Below, piece by piece: positions 7,896 through 16,431 of a stretch of 64,000 nucleotides of DNA; within the stretch, counting starts at the first letter, position 1; each line of letters opens with the position of its first letter. The position numbers and the translations under genes were made by a program. The notes beneath the pieces are model-generated. The model saw only the letters and a list, made by a program, of their open reading frames with translations. It had not been told where the DNA came from and did not search any database. Source of the stretch: Archangium_A sp035910535 (GTDB lineage Bacteria; Myxococcota; Myxococcia; Myxococcales; Myxococcaceae); the NCBI GenBank assembly GCA_035910535.1, contig JAMHXF010000039.1, forward strand, positions 32,994-96,993, written 5' to 3'.

Positions 7896-9395
7896 TCAGA
7901 AGTCGACGGTGCCGTCGACATGTCGCTCGGGCTGCACGAACGTGCGCTGCGCGGTGACGTTGTGATGGCAGGTCTCGCAGGCGCTGACCGCCGGGTGTGG
8001 AGGCGGAGGCGGCGCGCCGTGACACGACGTACACGTGCGCTGCGAGCCGTCGACGCGCGTCCACTCGGGAATCGTCGAGGTGCCGCCGCCCGGCGCGCCG
8101 GTGAAGTGCGCGATGTCGTGGCACGCTGAGTTTGCACACGTGCCTCCGGTGAAGACGGGGGTCGCGCCATTCGTGAGCGCGACGCCGGTGAAGCGCACCT
8201 CGGTGACGCCGTTGAGGTGACCGGGCGCCACGACGCCGCTCGGCACGGCGTGGCACTCCTGACACCCGACGACGCGCGCGAAGCCGCGGCCCACCAGGTG
8301 CGCCTGATGCGCGCCGACGCCGGGCTGCGTGGTGTCGGTGTTGCCCAGCAGGTCTCTGGGAGGCGCCGCGTTCACGCTGCTGCCGTGACACCCGTCGCAC
8401 GTCGTCGGCATGGTGACGTTCACGCGGCCGTCGACGTGCGTGCCCCGGTTGTTCGCCGCGATGGCCGGGTGACAGAGCGCGCATTGCGTCGCTGCGGGGT
8501 GTGGGGCAGGCGGCGGCGCGGCGTGACAGCCGGCACAGTCGAGCTGCGCGCCTGAAGTCCACGAAGGAGACGCACCGAAGTGACACGACGACGCGCACGT
8601 GGCGCTCGCCACGTCGAAGTCGCGCACCTGCACGACCCCATCGGGGTGCTGCGGCGCGGCGGGCGTCGCGGGTACGACGTGACACGCCGCGCACGCCACC
8701 GGCCGCGTCGTCGGGCCGCCCAGGAGATGCCGCGCGTGCGCGCCCACGCCGCGCTGCGAAGGCGCCGTGCCGCCATCGAGCGCGCGCGGCGGAGCACCCG
8801 ACGCATCGCCGCCGTGGCACGCGTCGCAGCGCGCGGCCGAGAGCTGCACCACGCCGTCGACGTGGCGCGTGGCGTCTTTGATGGAGCCGTCGGCCGTCAC
8901 CACGTCACCGTGACAACCGACACACGCGCCGGCCTGCGGGTGCGGCAACGCAGGCGGCACGCCGTGACACGTGCCGCACGTCGCGTCGACCGGGCGCGCG
9001 CGGGTCCACACGCCGGAGACAGCGCCGTGACACCCGGAGTTCGTGCACGTTCGCGTCGCGAGGCTCCACTGGCCGCCGCGCGCGAGCACCACCTGCGTCA
9101 CGCCATCGTTGTGGCCAGCAGCGCCCGTGGTCGCAGGCACGACGTGACACGCGGTGCAGTTGATGGGCGCCGCCGTCGCAGAGCCGTTGACGTGGCGCGC
9201 GTGCGCACCGACGCCGGGAAATTCGGCGCCGGTGTTGCCGAAGATGTCGTTGGGCGGCGCTGCACGTTGAAGCGCGGTGCCTTCGCGTGACGCGTCTCCG
9301 TGGCAGCGCGTGCAGGCCTGGTCTTCGCGGCCTTGCGGCTCCCGCGGCACGAAGCAACCAGTGAAGAGCAACCCCACCACGAGCGCGCGCCTCAC
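7896..9395 (-). CDS. 15-haem CxxCH/CxxxxCH c-type cytochrome lipoprotein
   Basis: The 499-residue protein has 15 haem-binding motifs: twelve CxxCH, two CxxxxCH (CTNSGCH, CANSACH) and one CxxxCH (CASSCH). The mix and the spaced HVDG/ARHV histidines resemble the GSU-type CxxxxCH/CxxCH cytochromes of metal-reducing deltaproteobacteria. Starting at GTG 9395 gives RRALVVGLLFTGC, a lipoprotein signal. That GTG overlaps the stop of the 12-haem gene (GTGA). It is probably exported by Sec, haem-loaded in the periplasm and anchored to a membrane. With the upstream barrel and 12-haem protein it may form a porin-cytochrome conduit. Confidence 0.88.
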   Translation of the reverse strand: MRRALVVGLLFTGCFVPREPQGREDQACTRCHGDASREGTALQRAAPPNDIFGNTGAEFPGVGAHARHVNGSATAAPINCTACHVVPATTGAAGHNDGVTQVVLARGGQWSLATRTCTNSGCHGAVSGVWTRARPVDATCGTCHGVPPALPHPQAGACVGCHGDVVTADGSIKDATRHVDGVVQLSAARCDACHGGDASGAPPRALDGGTAPSQRGVGAHARHLLGGPTTRPVACAACHVVPATPAAPQHPDGVVQVRDFDVASATCASSCHFGASPSWTSGAQLDCAGCHAAPPPAPHPAATQCALCHPAIAANNRGTHVDGRVNVTMPTTCDGCHGSSVNAAPPRDLLGNTDTTQPGVGAHQAHLVGRGFARVVGCQECHAVPSGVVAPGHLNGVTEVRFTGVALTNGATPVFTGGTCANSACHDIAHFTGAPGGGTSTIPEWTRVDGSQRTCTSCHGAPPPPPHPAVSACETCHHNVTAQRTFVQPERHVDGTVDF

Positions 9396-10444
9396 AACCC
9401 ACCGCCATGGCAAGCCGCGCAGCCCGGCGAAGTGACGGGCTCCGTGCTGCGCCAACCCAGCGGGTGCGGCGTGCCGCCAATGCCACCCACGCGGTGACAC
9501 TTCACGCAGTTCGTCTGCGGGCCCTGGTCATGGCACGACGCGCAGCTCGCGATGTCGCGCCGCGCGTCACGCGCGTGGAGGTTGTTGAAAGCCCCCAGGC
9601 CGCTCGCCCACCCGGGGGGATGCGGGCTCGCCGCGCCGCGCACCGACGCGCTCACGCCGCGCGAGGCATGGCACGCATCACACTCGGTGCGCGCGTGGCA
9701 GCTGAAGCACGTGCCCGGCTGCGACGCGGCCTCGAGCGAATGCCGCGACAAGAAGTCAAAGCGGTGCACGAATTCCTTCTCGATGGCCTCGGGGTTCCGC
9801 GTCTGCGGGCCCAGCGGCTTGCTCGAGTCGTGACATGAATCGCAGCTCGTCTGCGCGTGACACTGTGCGCAGAGCGCTCCCTGCGCGCGCGCCTCACCGC
9901 CGTGCCGCTTCAGCCACGCCGCGTCGTGCGAGAGGAACGAGACCGGCTTGAGCCCGCGCAGGTCGCCCGGGCGATGACAGCCGGTGCACGTGCCCTGCTC
10001 GAACTGCGCTTGATGTTGGTGACACCCGGTGCACGTCGCCATCGGCGGAAACAACGGTGCGCCGCCTTCGAGGCCCACCGCACCGGCGTGACACTTCACA
10101 CACTGCCCCGCGATGGCGGGCAGCTCGAGGTGCAGCGGGTGCGAGAAGACGATGCGCTTGCCCGCTGGTAGCTCTGCGATGGCCGGCCGCACCGCCGTGC
10201 GCCACCGCTGCACGCCATCTTGATGACACGACGCGCACTGCCCCGCGTTCGGAATGGCGAACGTGCCGTGCGCCTCGGTGTGGCAATTCGTACACGAGAT
10301 GCACTTCGGCTGGCCTTCGCCACCACACGCGTGCTCGGCGAGGTGCGCGCGGTGCGGGAAGCGCGTGAGCAGCGTGCGCGTACACGCCGCGCCGACGCCG
10401 ACGACCAGCCCTGCGAGCAGCGCGCTGCGAATGAACGGGCTCAC
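9392..10444 (-). CDS. 12-haem c-type cytochrome lipoprotein
   Basis: The 350-residue protein has 12 CxxCH motifs and many extra histidines (for example FSHPLHL, TGCHQHQ) suitable as distal ligands. The start at GTG 10444, overlapping the stop of the barrel gene by four bases (GTGA), gives an N-terminus of SPFIRSALLAGLVVGVGAAC, a plausible lipoprotein signal. Upstream in-frame sequence belongs to the barrel gene. In Geobacter porin-cytochrome clusters a barrel is followed by a periplasmic and an outer multihaem cytochrome; the gene order here is compatible with that. Confidence 0.88.
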   Translation of the reverse strand: MSPFIRSALLAGLVVGVGAACTRTLLTRFPHRAHLAEHACGGEGQPKCISCTNCHTEAHGTFAIPNAGQCASCHQDGVQRWRTAVRPAIAELPAGKRIVFSHPLHLELPAIAGQCVKCHAGAVGLEGGAPLFPPMATCTGCHQHQAQFEQGTCTGCHRPGDLRGLKPVSFLSHDAAWLKRHGGEARAQGALCAQCHAQTSCDSCHDSSKPLGPQTRNPEAIEKEFVHRFDFLSRHSLEAASQPGTCFSCHARTECDACHASRGVSASVRGAASPHPPGWASGLGAFNNLHARDARRDIASCASCHDQGPQTNCVKCHRVGGIGGTPHPLGWRSTEPVTSPGCAACHGGGL

Positions 10445-11784
10445 GTGCCGCTCCCTGCGCTGACGGGGTCGAGCTCCATCACCAACCGCGCGAGCGCCTG
10501 TGCTTCGAAGGCCGCGTACGGCGTGGTCATCACCGTGCCCGACACCAGGCCGCGCACCCACTGCGAGAAGCGCCACTCGACGCTGGTGATGCCGGTCGCA
10601 GACGCGCGCTGCCCACGCACCTCGGTGTCATAGAAATACAGCGCCGCGTCGGCCGACGCGCTGAGCGCTTCGGTCGCCTTCCACCGCGCGGCCACGCGCA
10701 CCTGCGTGAAGCCCGACGGAGGCACCCACGCGCGAGACACCTCGGCGAGCACCAGCCAGCGGCGGTCCAACCCGGGCGTCCACTGGGCGCGCGCGGTGCC
10801 GCGACCACCGAGCCGATCTCCTTCGAAGAGCTGACTGGCGCCCCGCAGCGTCACCGACAACGAGCCCGGCAACTGCACGCGCGTCTCAGCGCCGAGCTCG
10901 TGCCACGCCGCGCCACCGAAGGCCGCGAGCACCGACGACTTCGGCAACAACAGCGCCGGCTGGGCGAACGCATAGTCGATGGAAATCGGGAGCGCCTGGA
11001 GGGCCGTCACGTCGGCGAACACGCGCGCTTCGGGAATGGCGAGCGCCGCGGCGTCGAACGAGACGCGGCCTCCGAGCTGCAACCACGACGCGGGCCGCAC
11101 CAGCGCGTCGGCGCTCAACACGCGAAACGCGAGCCCGAGCTCGTCATGCTGCTCGTGAAACGCGAGCGACGCGCGGCCCCACTTCGCGAAGCTCACGCCA
11201 GCCCGCACACCGGCCGTCAACTGGCCCGCACGGTTCTGCGCCTCGAGGTACAGCGGGTCTTTGAGCGCGTCACCGACGAAGCCCAACAGCATCGCGCCGC
11301 GCGGCTGGTTCCACCGGGGCAGCGCGACCCAGCCGCCGTACACGTCGAGCTCGAAGACACCGTACGTCGTACCGAGCGAGACGCCGTCGAAGCGCAGGTA
11401 TCGGCTCGAGCCCGGCAACGTCACCTGACGGCCCAGCTTCACGCGAAAGTGTTCCTGCCGGTATTGCACCCACGCGGCGGTGACGTCGCCGTCGCCCAGC
11501 AGACCATCGCGCGCGCCGACGCGACCCCACGCAGACAGCTCGCCCGACACGCTGTTCTTCGCGCCGGGCAAATCAATACCTCCGAAGCGCATGAAGCCGG
11601 TCGTCGTGAACGGGTACGCGGGCTCGATGCGCGTCACCGCGCCGGGCAGGCCGGGCACGAGCCCTTGCGAGAACAGCTGCGCGACAGTCGAGACGTGCGC
11701 ATCAGCCCAGAGCCCCTGCGCGCGAACCGGTGCCGCAGCGAGCACGCAGAGCGCGAAGCCAGCACTGACGATTCGACGACACAC
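10441..11784 (-). CDS. outer-membrane beta-barrel protein of the cytochrome cluster
   Basis: The 447-residue protein has a signal peptide (FALCVLAAAPVRAQ) and then alternating amphipathic strands rich in aromatic residues (for example VTAAWVQYRQEHFRVKLGR, YLRFDGVSLGTTYGV), typical of porin-like barrels. The GTG at 11784 is chosen because GAGGGAGG lies 8-15 bases upstream and it places the signal peptide at the N-terminus. It is the first gene of the minus-strand cytochrome operon. By analogy to MtrB or Geobacter OmbB it would hold the cytochromes across the outer membrane, but no direct sequence match to those families could be verified by eye. Confidence 0.7.
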   Translation of the reverse strand: MCRRIVSAGFALCVLAAAPVRAQGLWADAHVSTVAQLFSQGLVPGLPGAVTRIEPAYPFTTTGFMRFGGIDLPGAKNSVSGELSAWGRVGARDGLLGDGDVTAAWVQYRQEHFRVKLGRQVTLPGSSRYLRFDGVSLGTTYGVFELDVYGGWVALPRWNQPRGAMLLGFVGDALKDPLYLEAQNRAGQLTAGVRAGVSFAKWGRASLAFHEQHDELGLAFRVLSADALVRPASWLQLGGRVSFDAAALAIPEARVFADVTALQALPISIDYAFAQPALLLPKSSVLAAFGGAAWHELGAETRVQLPGSLSVTLRGASQLFEGDRLGGRGTARAQWTPGLDRRWLVLAEVSRAWVPPSGFTQVRVAARWKATEALSASADAALYFYDTEVRGQRASATGITSVEWRFSQWVRGLVSGTVMTTPYAAFEAQALARLVMELDPVSAGSGT

Positions 11785-11919
11785 CCCGCTTGCCTCCCTC
11801 GACTTCACGCGCTGTTTCGAAGCACTGATTTCGCGCTCAAAGACAAACTCATCAACCGCAAAATATGCGCTTGTGCAGAACTGCTCTTCCGCCGGAAAAG
11901 CGTTGTGAGGAGAAAGCCC
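11785..11919. promoter_or_regulatory. divergent promoter region of the two cytochrome operons
   Basis: These 135 bases separate the divergent barrel and decahaem genes. The middle (about 11815-11890) is AT-rich compared with its surroundings, with TTGATGAGTTTG on minus and AATATGCGCTTG on plus. Shine-Dalgarno sequences flank both ends (GAGGGAGG on minus, GTGAGGAG on plus). No clear FNR or Fur palindrome was found. Both operons must be driven from here. Confidence 0.5.
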
Positions 11920-14100
11920 ATGCGCGGTCGTGTCGGAGCTTCGTTGGTAGTCGCGGCGCTGTGGTTGAGCTGTGCAGGAGAGCCCGGGCCGCAAGGGCCG
12001 CAGGGACCTCCGGGAGAGGCCGGTGAGGTCGGCACACCAGGCGCTCCCGGTACGCCGGGCACCCCGGGCACGCCTGGAACTCCGGGTGAAACAGGAGACG
12101 CCGGGCCTGCAGGGCCGCAAGGTGACGCAGGCGCGCCGGGGCGCGATTTCCGCCTGGTGGGCGCGGGCCTCGTCATCACGGTGCTCGACGCAGGCATCAC
12201 CAACGACGTGGCGAGCGTCGACGTGAAGCTGGCCGACAGCAGTGGGCGCGGGCTCGACCGCACCGGCACGTACACCGAAGGCGCGGTGTCGCTCTCGTTT
12301 CTCCTCGCGTGGCTTGGAGAGCGCAGCGACGGCCTGCCGCTCGAGTACACGAGCTACACGAAGCGCAACGTCGCCTTCGACGGCGGCATGTTTCCGCAGA
12401 ACGCGGCAGACACCAACGGCACGTGGCTCGAGCTCGAGCCGGTGGGCAGCGGCATGTACCGCTACACGTTCGGCACCCCGGCGGTCACGGGCGCCAACGC
12501 GTCACGTACGCACACCGTCGGCATCTACGCGACGCGCACGTTCCAGGGCGCGCGCGACGTCGCCAACCCGCTCTTCGACTTCCGCCCTGACGGCCAGCCC
12601 GTCACCGTCAAGCGCGACGTCGCCACCACGCAGGGCTGCAACACCTGTCACACGCGGCTCGAAGCGCACGGCGGCGCGCGGCGTGAAGTGGGCCTCTGCG
12701 TGATGTGCCACACCACGACCAACAACATCGACCCCGAGACGGGCAACTCCATCGACTTCAAGGACATGGTGCACAAGATCCACCGTGGCTCGAGCCTGCC
12801 CTCGGTGCAGGCCGGCACGCCGTACCGCATCATCGGCTTCGGCGGCGCGGTGCATGACTTCAGCGACGTCGTCTTCCCCGGGAAGCTCGCCAACTGTGAA
12901 GCGTGTCACACCGGTGCGGGCGCGCAGGGAGATCGCTGGAAGACGAACCCCACCATCGCCGCGTGCACCACGTGTCACGACCGCATCTCCTTCGACGCCG
13001 CGCCGCCCAGCGGCTTCGTGCAGCACACCGCCGGCCCGCGCACCGACGCGCAGTGCATCGTCTGTCACGCCGACAACTCGCTCTACCCCGTGGCCGACGT
13101 GCACGTGACGCCGCGCCGCGCCGCCAACGCGCTCAAGCTCCAGAGCGTCATCACGCAGGCCGCGCCGACGGCTCCGGGCGCCGTGCCGCGCGTCACGTTC
13201 ACCTCGTTCATCAACGGGCAGCCGCGCGACGTCATCACCAACCGCGTCTCGCGCCTGCGCTTCGTCTTCGCCGGGCCGAACAAGGACATTGGCCGCTACT
13301 ACAGCGAGACCGCCGAGACCGCGCCCGACTGCGCCACCGTCACCGACGGCGGCACGTGCCTCGAGCAGGTCGACGCGGGCGTCTTCGCCTACCGCGCGCG
13401 CACGGCGTTGCTGTCGACCGACACCGGCAGCTTCTCGGTGGGCATCGAGTTCTGTCAGAACAGCGACGCGGGCGCGCGTTACTGCGCCGTCAACCCGGTC
13501 GCGCCGTTCGCCGTCACCGACCCCGCCCCCGTCGCGCGCCGCACGTCGGTCACGCTGGCGAAGTGCGACGGCTGCCATCAGGGCCTCAACTTTCACGGGA
13601 ACTCGGCCACCAACATGGGCTTCCGCACCAACCCTGAAATGTGCGTGCTGTGCCACAACCCGAACTTCACGCGCGGCGTGACGGTGCCGGCCAGCGGACT
13701 TCCGGTGACCGCGGTCGCCGGCAACTTGAAAGACCTGCTGCACACCGCCCACGCGAACGTGCGTTACCCGTCGCCGCTCAACGCGTGCTCGCAGTGCCAC
13801 ACCGCGACGGGCGCCTCGATTCCGCTCACGCCTGACGCGCTGGCCTCGCGCAGCGAGACGCGCAGGTGCGCCACGCCTCCGGCCGACGGCGGCGCCACCT
13901 GTGACGCGGCGGCGGTGGTCGCCACGGCCGACTTCGTGCCTCCGGTGAGCGCGGCGTGCACCACCTGCCACACGTCGCTCGCGGCGCAGGCCCACGCAGC
14001 GGTCAACACCGTCAGCGTCACCGGCCTCGAGTCGTGCGCGGTGTGCCACGCGAGCGGCAAGTCGGTCAGCATCGACGTCGCGCACGCGCTGGGGCCGTGA
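11920..14100 (+). CDS. decahaem OmcA/MtrC-type cytochrome lipoprotein with collagen-like N-terminal repeat
   Basis: The 726-residue protein has a lipoprotein signal (VVAALWLSC, Cys18), then 19 uninterrupted Gly-X-Y triplets (about residues 20-76; for example GPQGPP, four GTP), then ten CxxCH motifs split into two groups of five by a non-haem beta-rich region. That 5+5 arrangement, and the length, match OmcA/MtrC-family surface decahaem cytochromes that pass electrons to metals. The start is set by GTGAGGAG eight bases before ATG 11920. Its stop overlaps the next gene (TGATG). The collagen-like stalk after the acyl anchor may lift the haem domain off the surface; that is inference. Confidence 0.92.
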   Translation: MRGRVGASLVVAALWLSCAGEPGPQGPQGPPGEAGEVGTPGAPGTPGTPGTPGTPGETGDAGPAGPQGDAGAPGRDFRLVGAGLVITVLDAGITNDVASVDVKLADSSGRGLDRTGTYTEGAVSLSFLLAWLGERSDGLPLEYTSYTKRNVAFDGGMFPQNAADTNGTWLELEPVGSGMYRYTFGTPAVTGANASRTHTVGIYATRTFQGARDVANPLFDFRPDGQPVTVKRDVATTQGCNTCHTRLEAHGGARREVGLCVMCHTTTNNIDPETGNSIDFKDMVHKIHRGSSLPSVQAGTPYRIIGFGGAVHDFSDVVFPGKLANCEACHTGAGAQGDRWKTNPTIAACTTCHDRISFDAAPPSGFVQHTAGPRTDAQCIVCHADNSLYPVADVHVTPRRAANALKLQSVITQAAPTAPGAVPRVTFTSFINGQPRDVITNRVSRLRFVFAGPNKDIGRYYSETAETAPDCATVTDGGTCLEQVDAGVFAYRARTALLSTDTGSFSVGIEFCQNSDAGARYCAVNPVAPFAVTDPAPVARRTSVTLAKCDGCHQGLNFHGNSATNMGFRTNPEMCVLCHNPNFTRGVTVPASGLPVTAVAGNLKDLLHTAHANVRYPSPLNACSQCHTATGASIPLTPDALASRSETRRCATPPADGGATCDAAAVVATADFVPPVSAACTTCHTSLAAQAHAAVNTVSVTGLESCAVCHASGKSVSIDVAHALGP

Positions 14101-14738
14101 TGGAGCTGGGCAGCGTCGCCACGCCCATCGGTGCGCTCGCCGTCGGTACGTCGCTCGTCGCGGCGGCGATTCTGCTGCACTACCTCGTGCGTCGGCCGCA
14201 GCTGACGGCCGGCACGCGGCTGCAACTGTTGCTGGGGCTCGCCGTCTTCCCCTTCATCGCGGCGGTGGCGACGACGGCCTCAGGCATGGAGCGCACCACG
14301 GAGCGGAGCTTCTGCGGCTCGTGTCACGTGATGGAGGCGCACCTCGCCGACGTGAATGACGTCAACAGCCTGGGCCTCGCCGCGCGGCACAGCCGCAACA
14401 AGTTGATGGGCGCGCACCCCTGTTACACGTGCCACGCCAACTACGGAATGATGGGCTACCCGCTCACCAAGCTGAAGGGCATGTCGCACGTCTACAACTA
14501 CTACGTGGTCGGCTACCGCAAGTGGGAGCTCCCGAAGTTCCTCGACGAAGTGCGCATCGCCGAGCCGTTCCCCAACATGAACTGCCAGCAGTGCCACTCG
14601 GGGAAAATCGCCAGCTTCTCGAACGTGCGCGAGCACCTCGCGGCCTCTGACGCCATCGAAGCGGGCACCATTTCGTGTGCGTCGGCCGGTTGTCACGGCG
14701 TGGCGCACCCGTTCAGCAAGCGCCCCGAGGAGCTCTGA
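14100..14738 (+). CDS. NapC/NirT/NrfH-type membrane tetrahaem cytochrome
   Basis: The 212-residue protein has two N-terminal hydrophobic helices (about 11-29 and 41-60) and four haem motifs: CGSCH (72), CYTCH (108), CQQCH (162) and an unusual CASAGCH (193). The sequence CGSCHVM has the Met two residues after the His, as in NrfH/NapC-type quinol dehydrogenases. Such proteins take electrons from menaquinol and hand them to periplasmic cytochromes, as CymA does. The first-frame ATG at 14100 overlaps the decahaem stop. The second hydrophobic helix is one more than in most NrfH proteins. It is the likely entry point of the electron chain. Confidence 0.88.
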   Translation: MELGSVATPIGALAVGTSLVAAAILLHYLVRRPQLTAGTRLQLLLGLAVFPFIAAVATTASGMERTTERSFCGSCHVMEAHLADVNDVNSLGLAARHSRNKLMGAHPCYTCHANYGMMGYPLTKLKGMSHVYNYYVVGYRKWELPKFLDEVRIAEPFPNMNCQQCHSGKIASFSNVREHLAASDAIEAGTISCASAGCHGVAHPFSKRPEEL

Positions 14739-14740
14739 GC

Positions 14741-14974
14741 ATGAAGCGACTCCTCAACCTGCTGGCGAAGTGGCCCATCGACCGAATGCTGCGCGTGGCG
14801 TGTGTGCTGGGGTTGTTGGCGCTGGCCACCATGGTGTGGGGCGTGGTGTCGGGCGCGCCGTTGCCGGTGGTGGCGTCGATGTCGGTGGCGCAGGGCCTCG
14901 GCGTGCTGGCGTGCCTGTTGTTCGGCCTGTCCATCGCGGCTGACGTCGCGCGCGGGAAGCGTCAGGCGCCGTGA
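14741..14974 (+). CDS. small two-helix membrane protein in cytochrome operon
   Basis: This 77-residue protein has two hydrophobic stretches (about residues 17-39 and 43-66) and basic ends. It begins two bases after the tetrahaem cytochrome stop and its stop overlaps the GTG of the 23-haem gene, so it is clearly part of the operon. No family was recognised. It may support the inner-membrane cytochrome. Confidence 0.7.
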   Translation: MKRLLNLLAKWPIDRMLRVACVLGLLALATMVWGVVSGAPLPVVASMSVAQGLGVLACLLFGLSIAADVARGKRQAP

Positions 14975-16431
14975 TCGACCGCGCGTGGCCCGTGCTCTTG
15001 CTGGCGTGCGCGTCGGCGTGCGGGCTGATGCCGGAGACCCCCGATGCGGGCCCGGTGCCGGTGCCCGGGAGCTACCGCCTCGCGCGCTTCACGCCCGGTC
15101 ACGAGGTGCACCTCGCGCTCAAGGGTGAGCAACAGCTGCATTGCTCGACGTGTCACGAGCTGCGCGACGCGGGCTTCACCTCGCCGGGGCCCGAGCTGTG
15201 CGTGACGTGCCACCAGCCAGAATCGTCGCAGCATCACCCCTTCGATGGCGGCGTGGGCATGACGTGCTTCACGTGCCACCCGTTCACCTCGCAGACCGTC
15301 GGCCAGCGCTTCGAGAAGTGGCGCTGCCTCGACTGTCACCGTGAGCCGCAGGGAAAAACCCCACCCATCGAGGTGCACGCGGGGCAGTGTGCGAGCTGCC
15401 ATCGCCCGCATGAGGTGCCCTTCACGCAGGCCGCTGATTGCCGCGAGTGCCACGACGTCACCGTGAAGCACGGCTTCAAGGCGTCGACGATGGCCGACAC
15501 GTGCATGGCGTGTCACCCGCATCACTCGAAGGCGCCCGTCGCGAGCCAGCGCTGCAAGACGTGCCACGAGGCGTCGACCATGCCCGCGGCGTCACGCGTG
15601 CAACCCGGCGCGCTGTTCGAAGATGGTCACGTTGGCTGCGGCAGCTGTCACACCGCGCACACCTTCACGAAGACAGCGGTGAAGGCGTGCACGTCGTGTC
15701 ACACCAGCAAGCCGGTGCTGTCGGCAGAGACACACACGTGCACCGGCTGTCACCAACCACACCAACCGCGCGCGGCGCCGGTGGCGTGCACGAGCTGTCA
15801 CACGAAGACGCTGGTGCAGCACCCGAAGAGCGCCGATGGAAAGACGTGCGCCGGTTGTCACCCGCCCCACGCGCAGGAAATGACGACCGCGCGCGCGGTG
15901 GCGTGCACCACGTGTCACCAGGGCAAGCCCTTCGAGGCGCCCGTGGTGCACGCGAAGGGGCTGGCGTGCGCGTCGTGTCATGCACCGCACGGCGGCAAGC
16001 CGAAGCCCACGCTCTGCAAGAACTGCCATGAGCAACAGCTCGCGAAGACGGCGCAGAACAAGGGCCACCAGGTGTGCGGCAACTGCCACGCGGGCCTGCC
16101 GCACGAGCCGTCAACGCCGCCGAAGCCGTGCCTCACCTGCCACGAAGGCAAGACGCCGCCGCAGAAGGGCCACGCCGAGTGCAAGTCGTGTCACGAGAAC
16201 CACTCCGCGCGCGTGCTGAAGACATGCACGCAGTGTCACGACCAGGCGCTCCCGGGGCTGCATCAGGTGAAGCAGCACGCCGCGAAGTGCACCAGCTGTC
16301 ACGGCCCGCACACGCCCCAGCCGGGCTTCGGGCCGCAGAGCTGTCGCTCGTGTCACGTGAACCTGCCGAAGGAGAGTCACCCGACTCCGCCGCAGCAGTG
16401 CGTGAGCTGTCACCTCTTCAAGAAGCCGTGA
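14971..16431 (+). CDS. 23-haem c-type cytochrome lipoprotein
   Basis: The 486-residue protein carries 23 CxxCH motifs, about one haem per 21 residues, with almost no other structure; many are followed by Pro-His (CHRPH, CHPPH, CHQPH, CHGPH), a periodic pattern suggesting a linear haem wire built from a duplicated unit. The N-terminus (VLLLACASAC) is a lipoprotein signal. The GTG start at 14971 overlaps the preceding stop. It would sit in the periplasm or on the surface and carry electrons between the quinol dehydrogenase and outer-membrane complexes. The last 14 bases overlap the end of the convergent MFS gene. Confidence 0.9.
   Translation: MIDRAWPVLLLACASACGLMPETPDAGPVPVPGSYRLARFTPGHEVHLALKGEQQLHCSTCHELRDAGFTSPGPELCVTCHQPESSQHHPFDGGVGMTCFTCHPFTSQTVGQRFEKWRCLDCHREPQGKTPPIEVHAGQCASCHRPHEVPFTQAADCRECHDVTVKHGFKASTMADTCMACHPHHSKAPVASQRCKTCHEASTMPAASRVQPGALFEDGHVGCGSCHTAHTFTKTAVKACTSCHTSKPVLSAETHTCTGCHQPHQPRAAPVACTSCHTKTLVQHPKSADGKTCAGCHPPHAQEMTTARAVACTTCHQGKPFEAPVVHAKGLACASCHAPHGGKPKPTLCKNCHEQQLAKTAQNKGHQVCGNCHAGLPHEPSTPPKPCLTCHEGKTPPQKGHAECKSCHENHSARVLKTCTQCHDQALPGLHQVKQHAAKCTSCHGPHTPQPGFGPQSCRSCHVNLPKESHPTPPQQCVSCHLFKKP

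Noticed and set aside
12502..14085. 527-residue open frame antisense to the decahaem cytochrome
   Set aside because: Arg/Val-rich translation with no motif; the plus strand has clear haem motifs and a Shine-Dalgarno.
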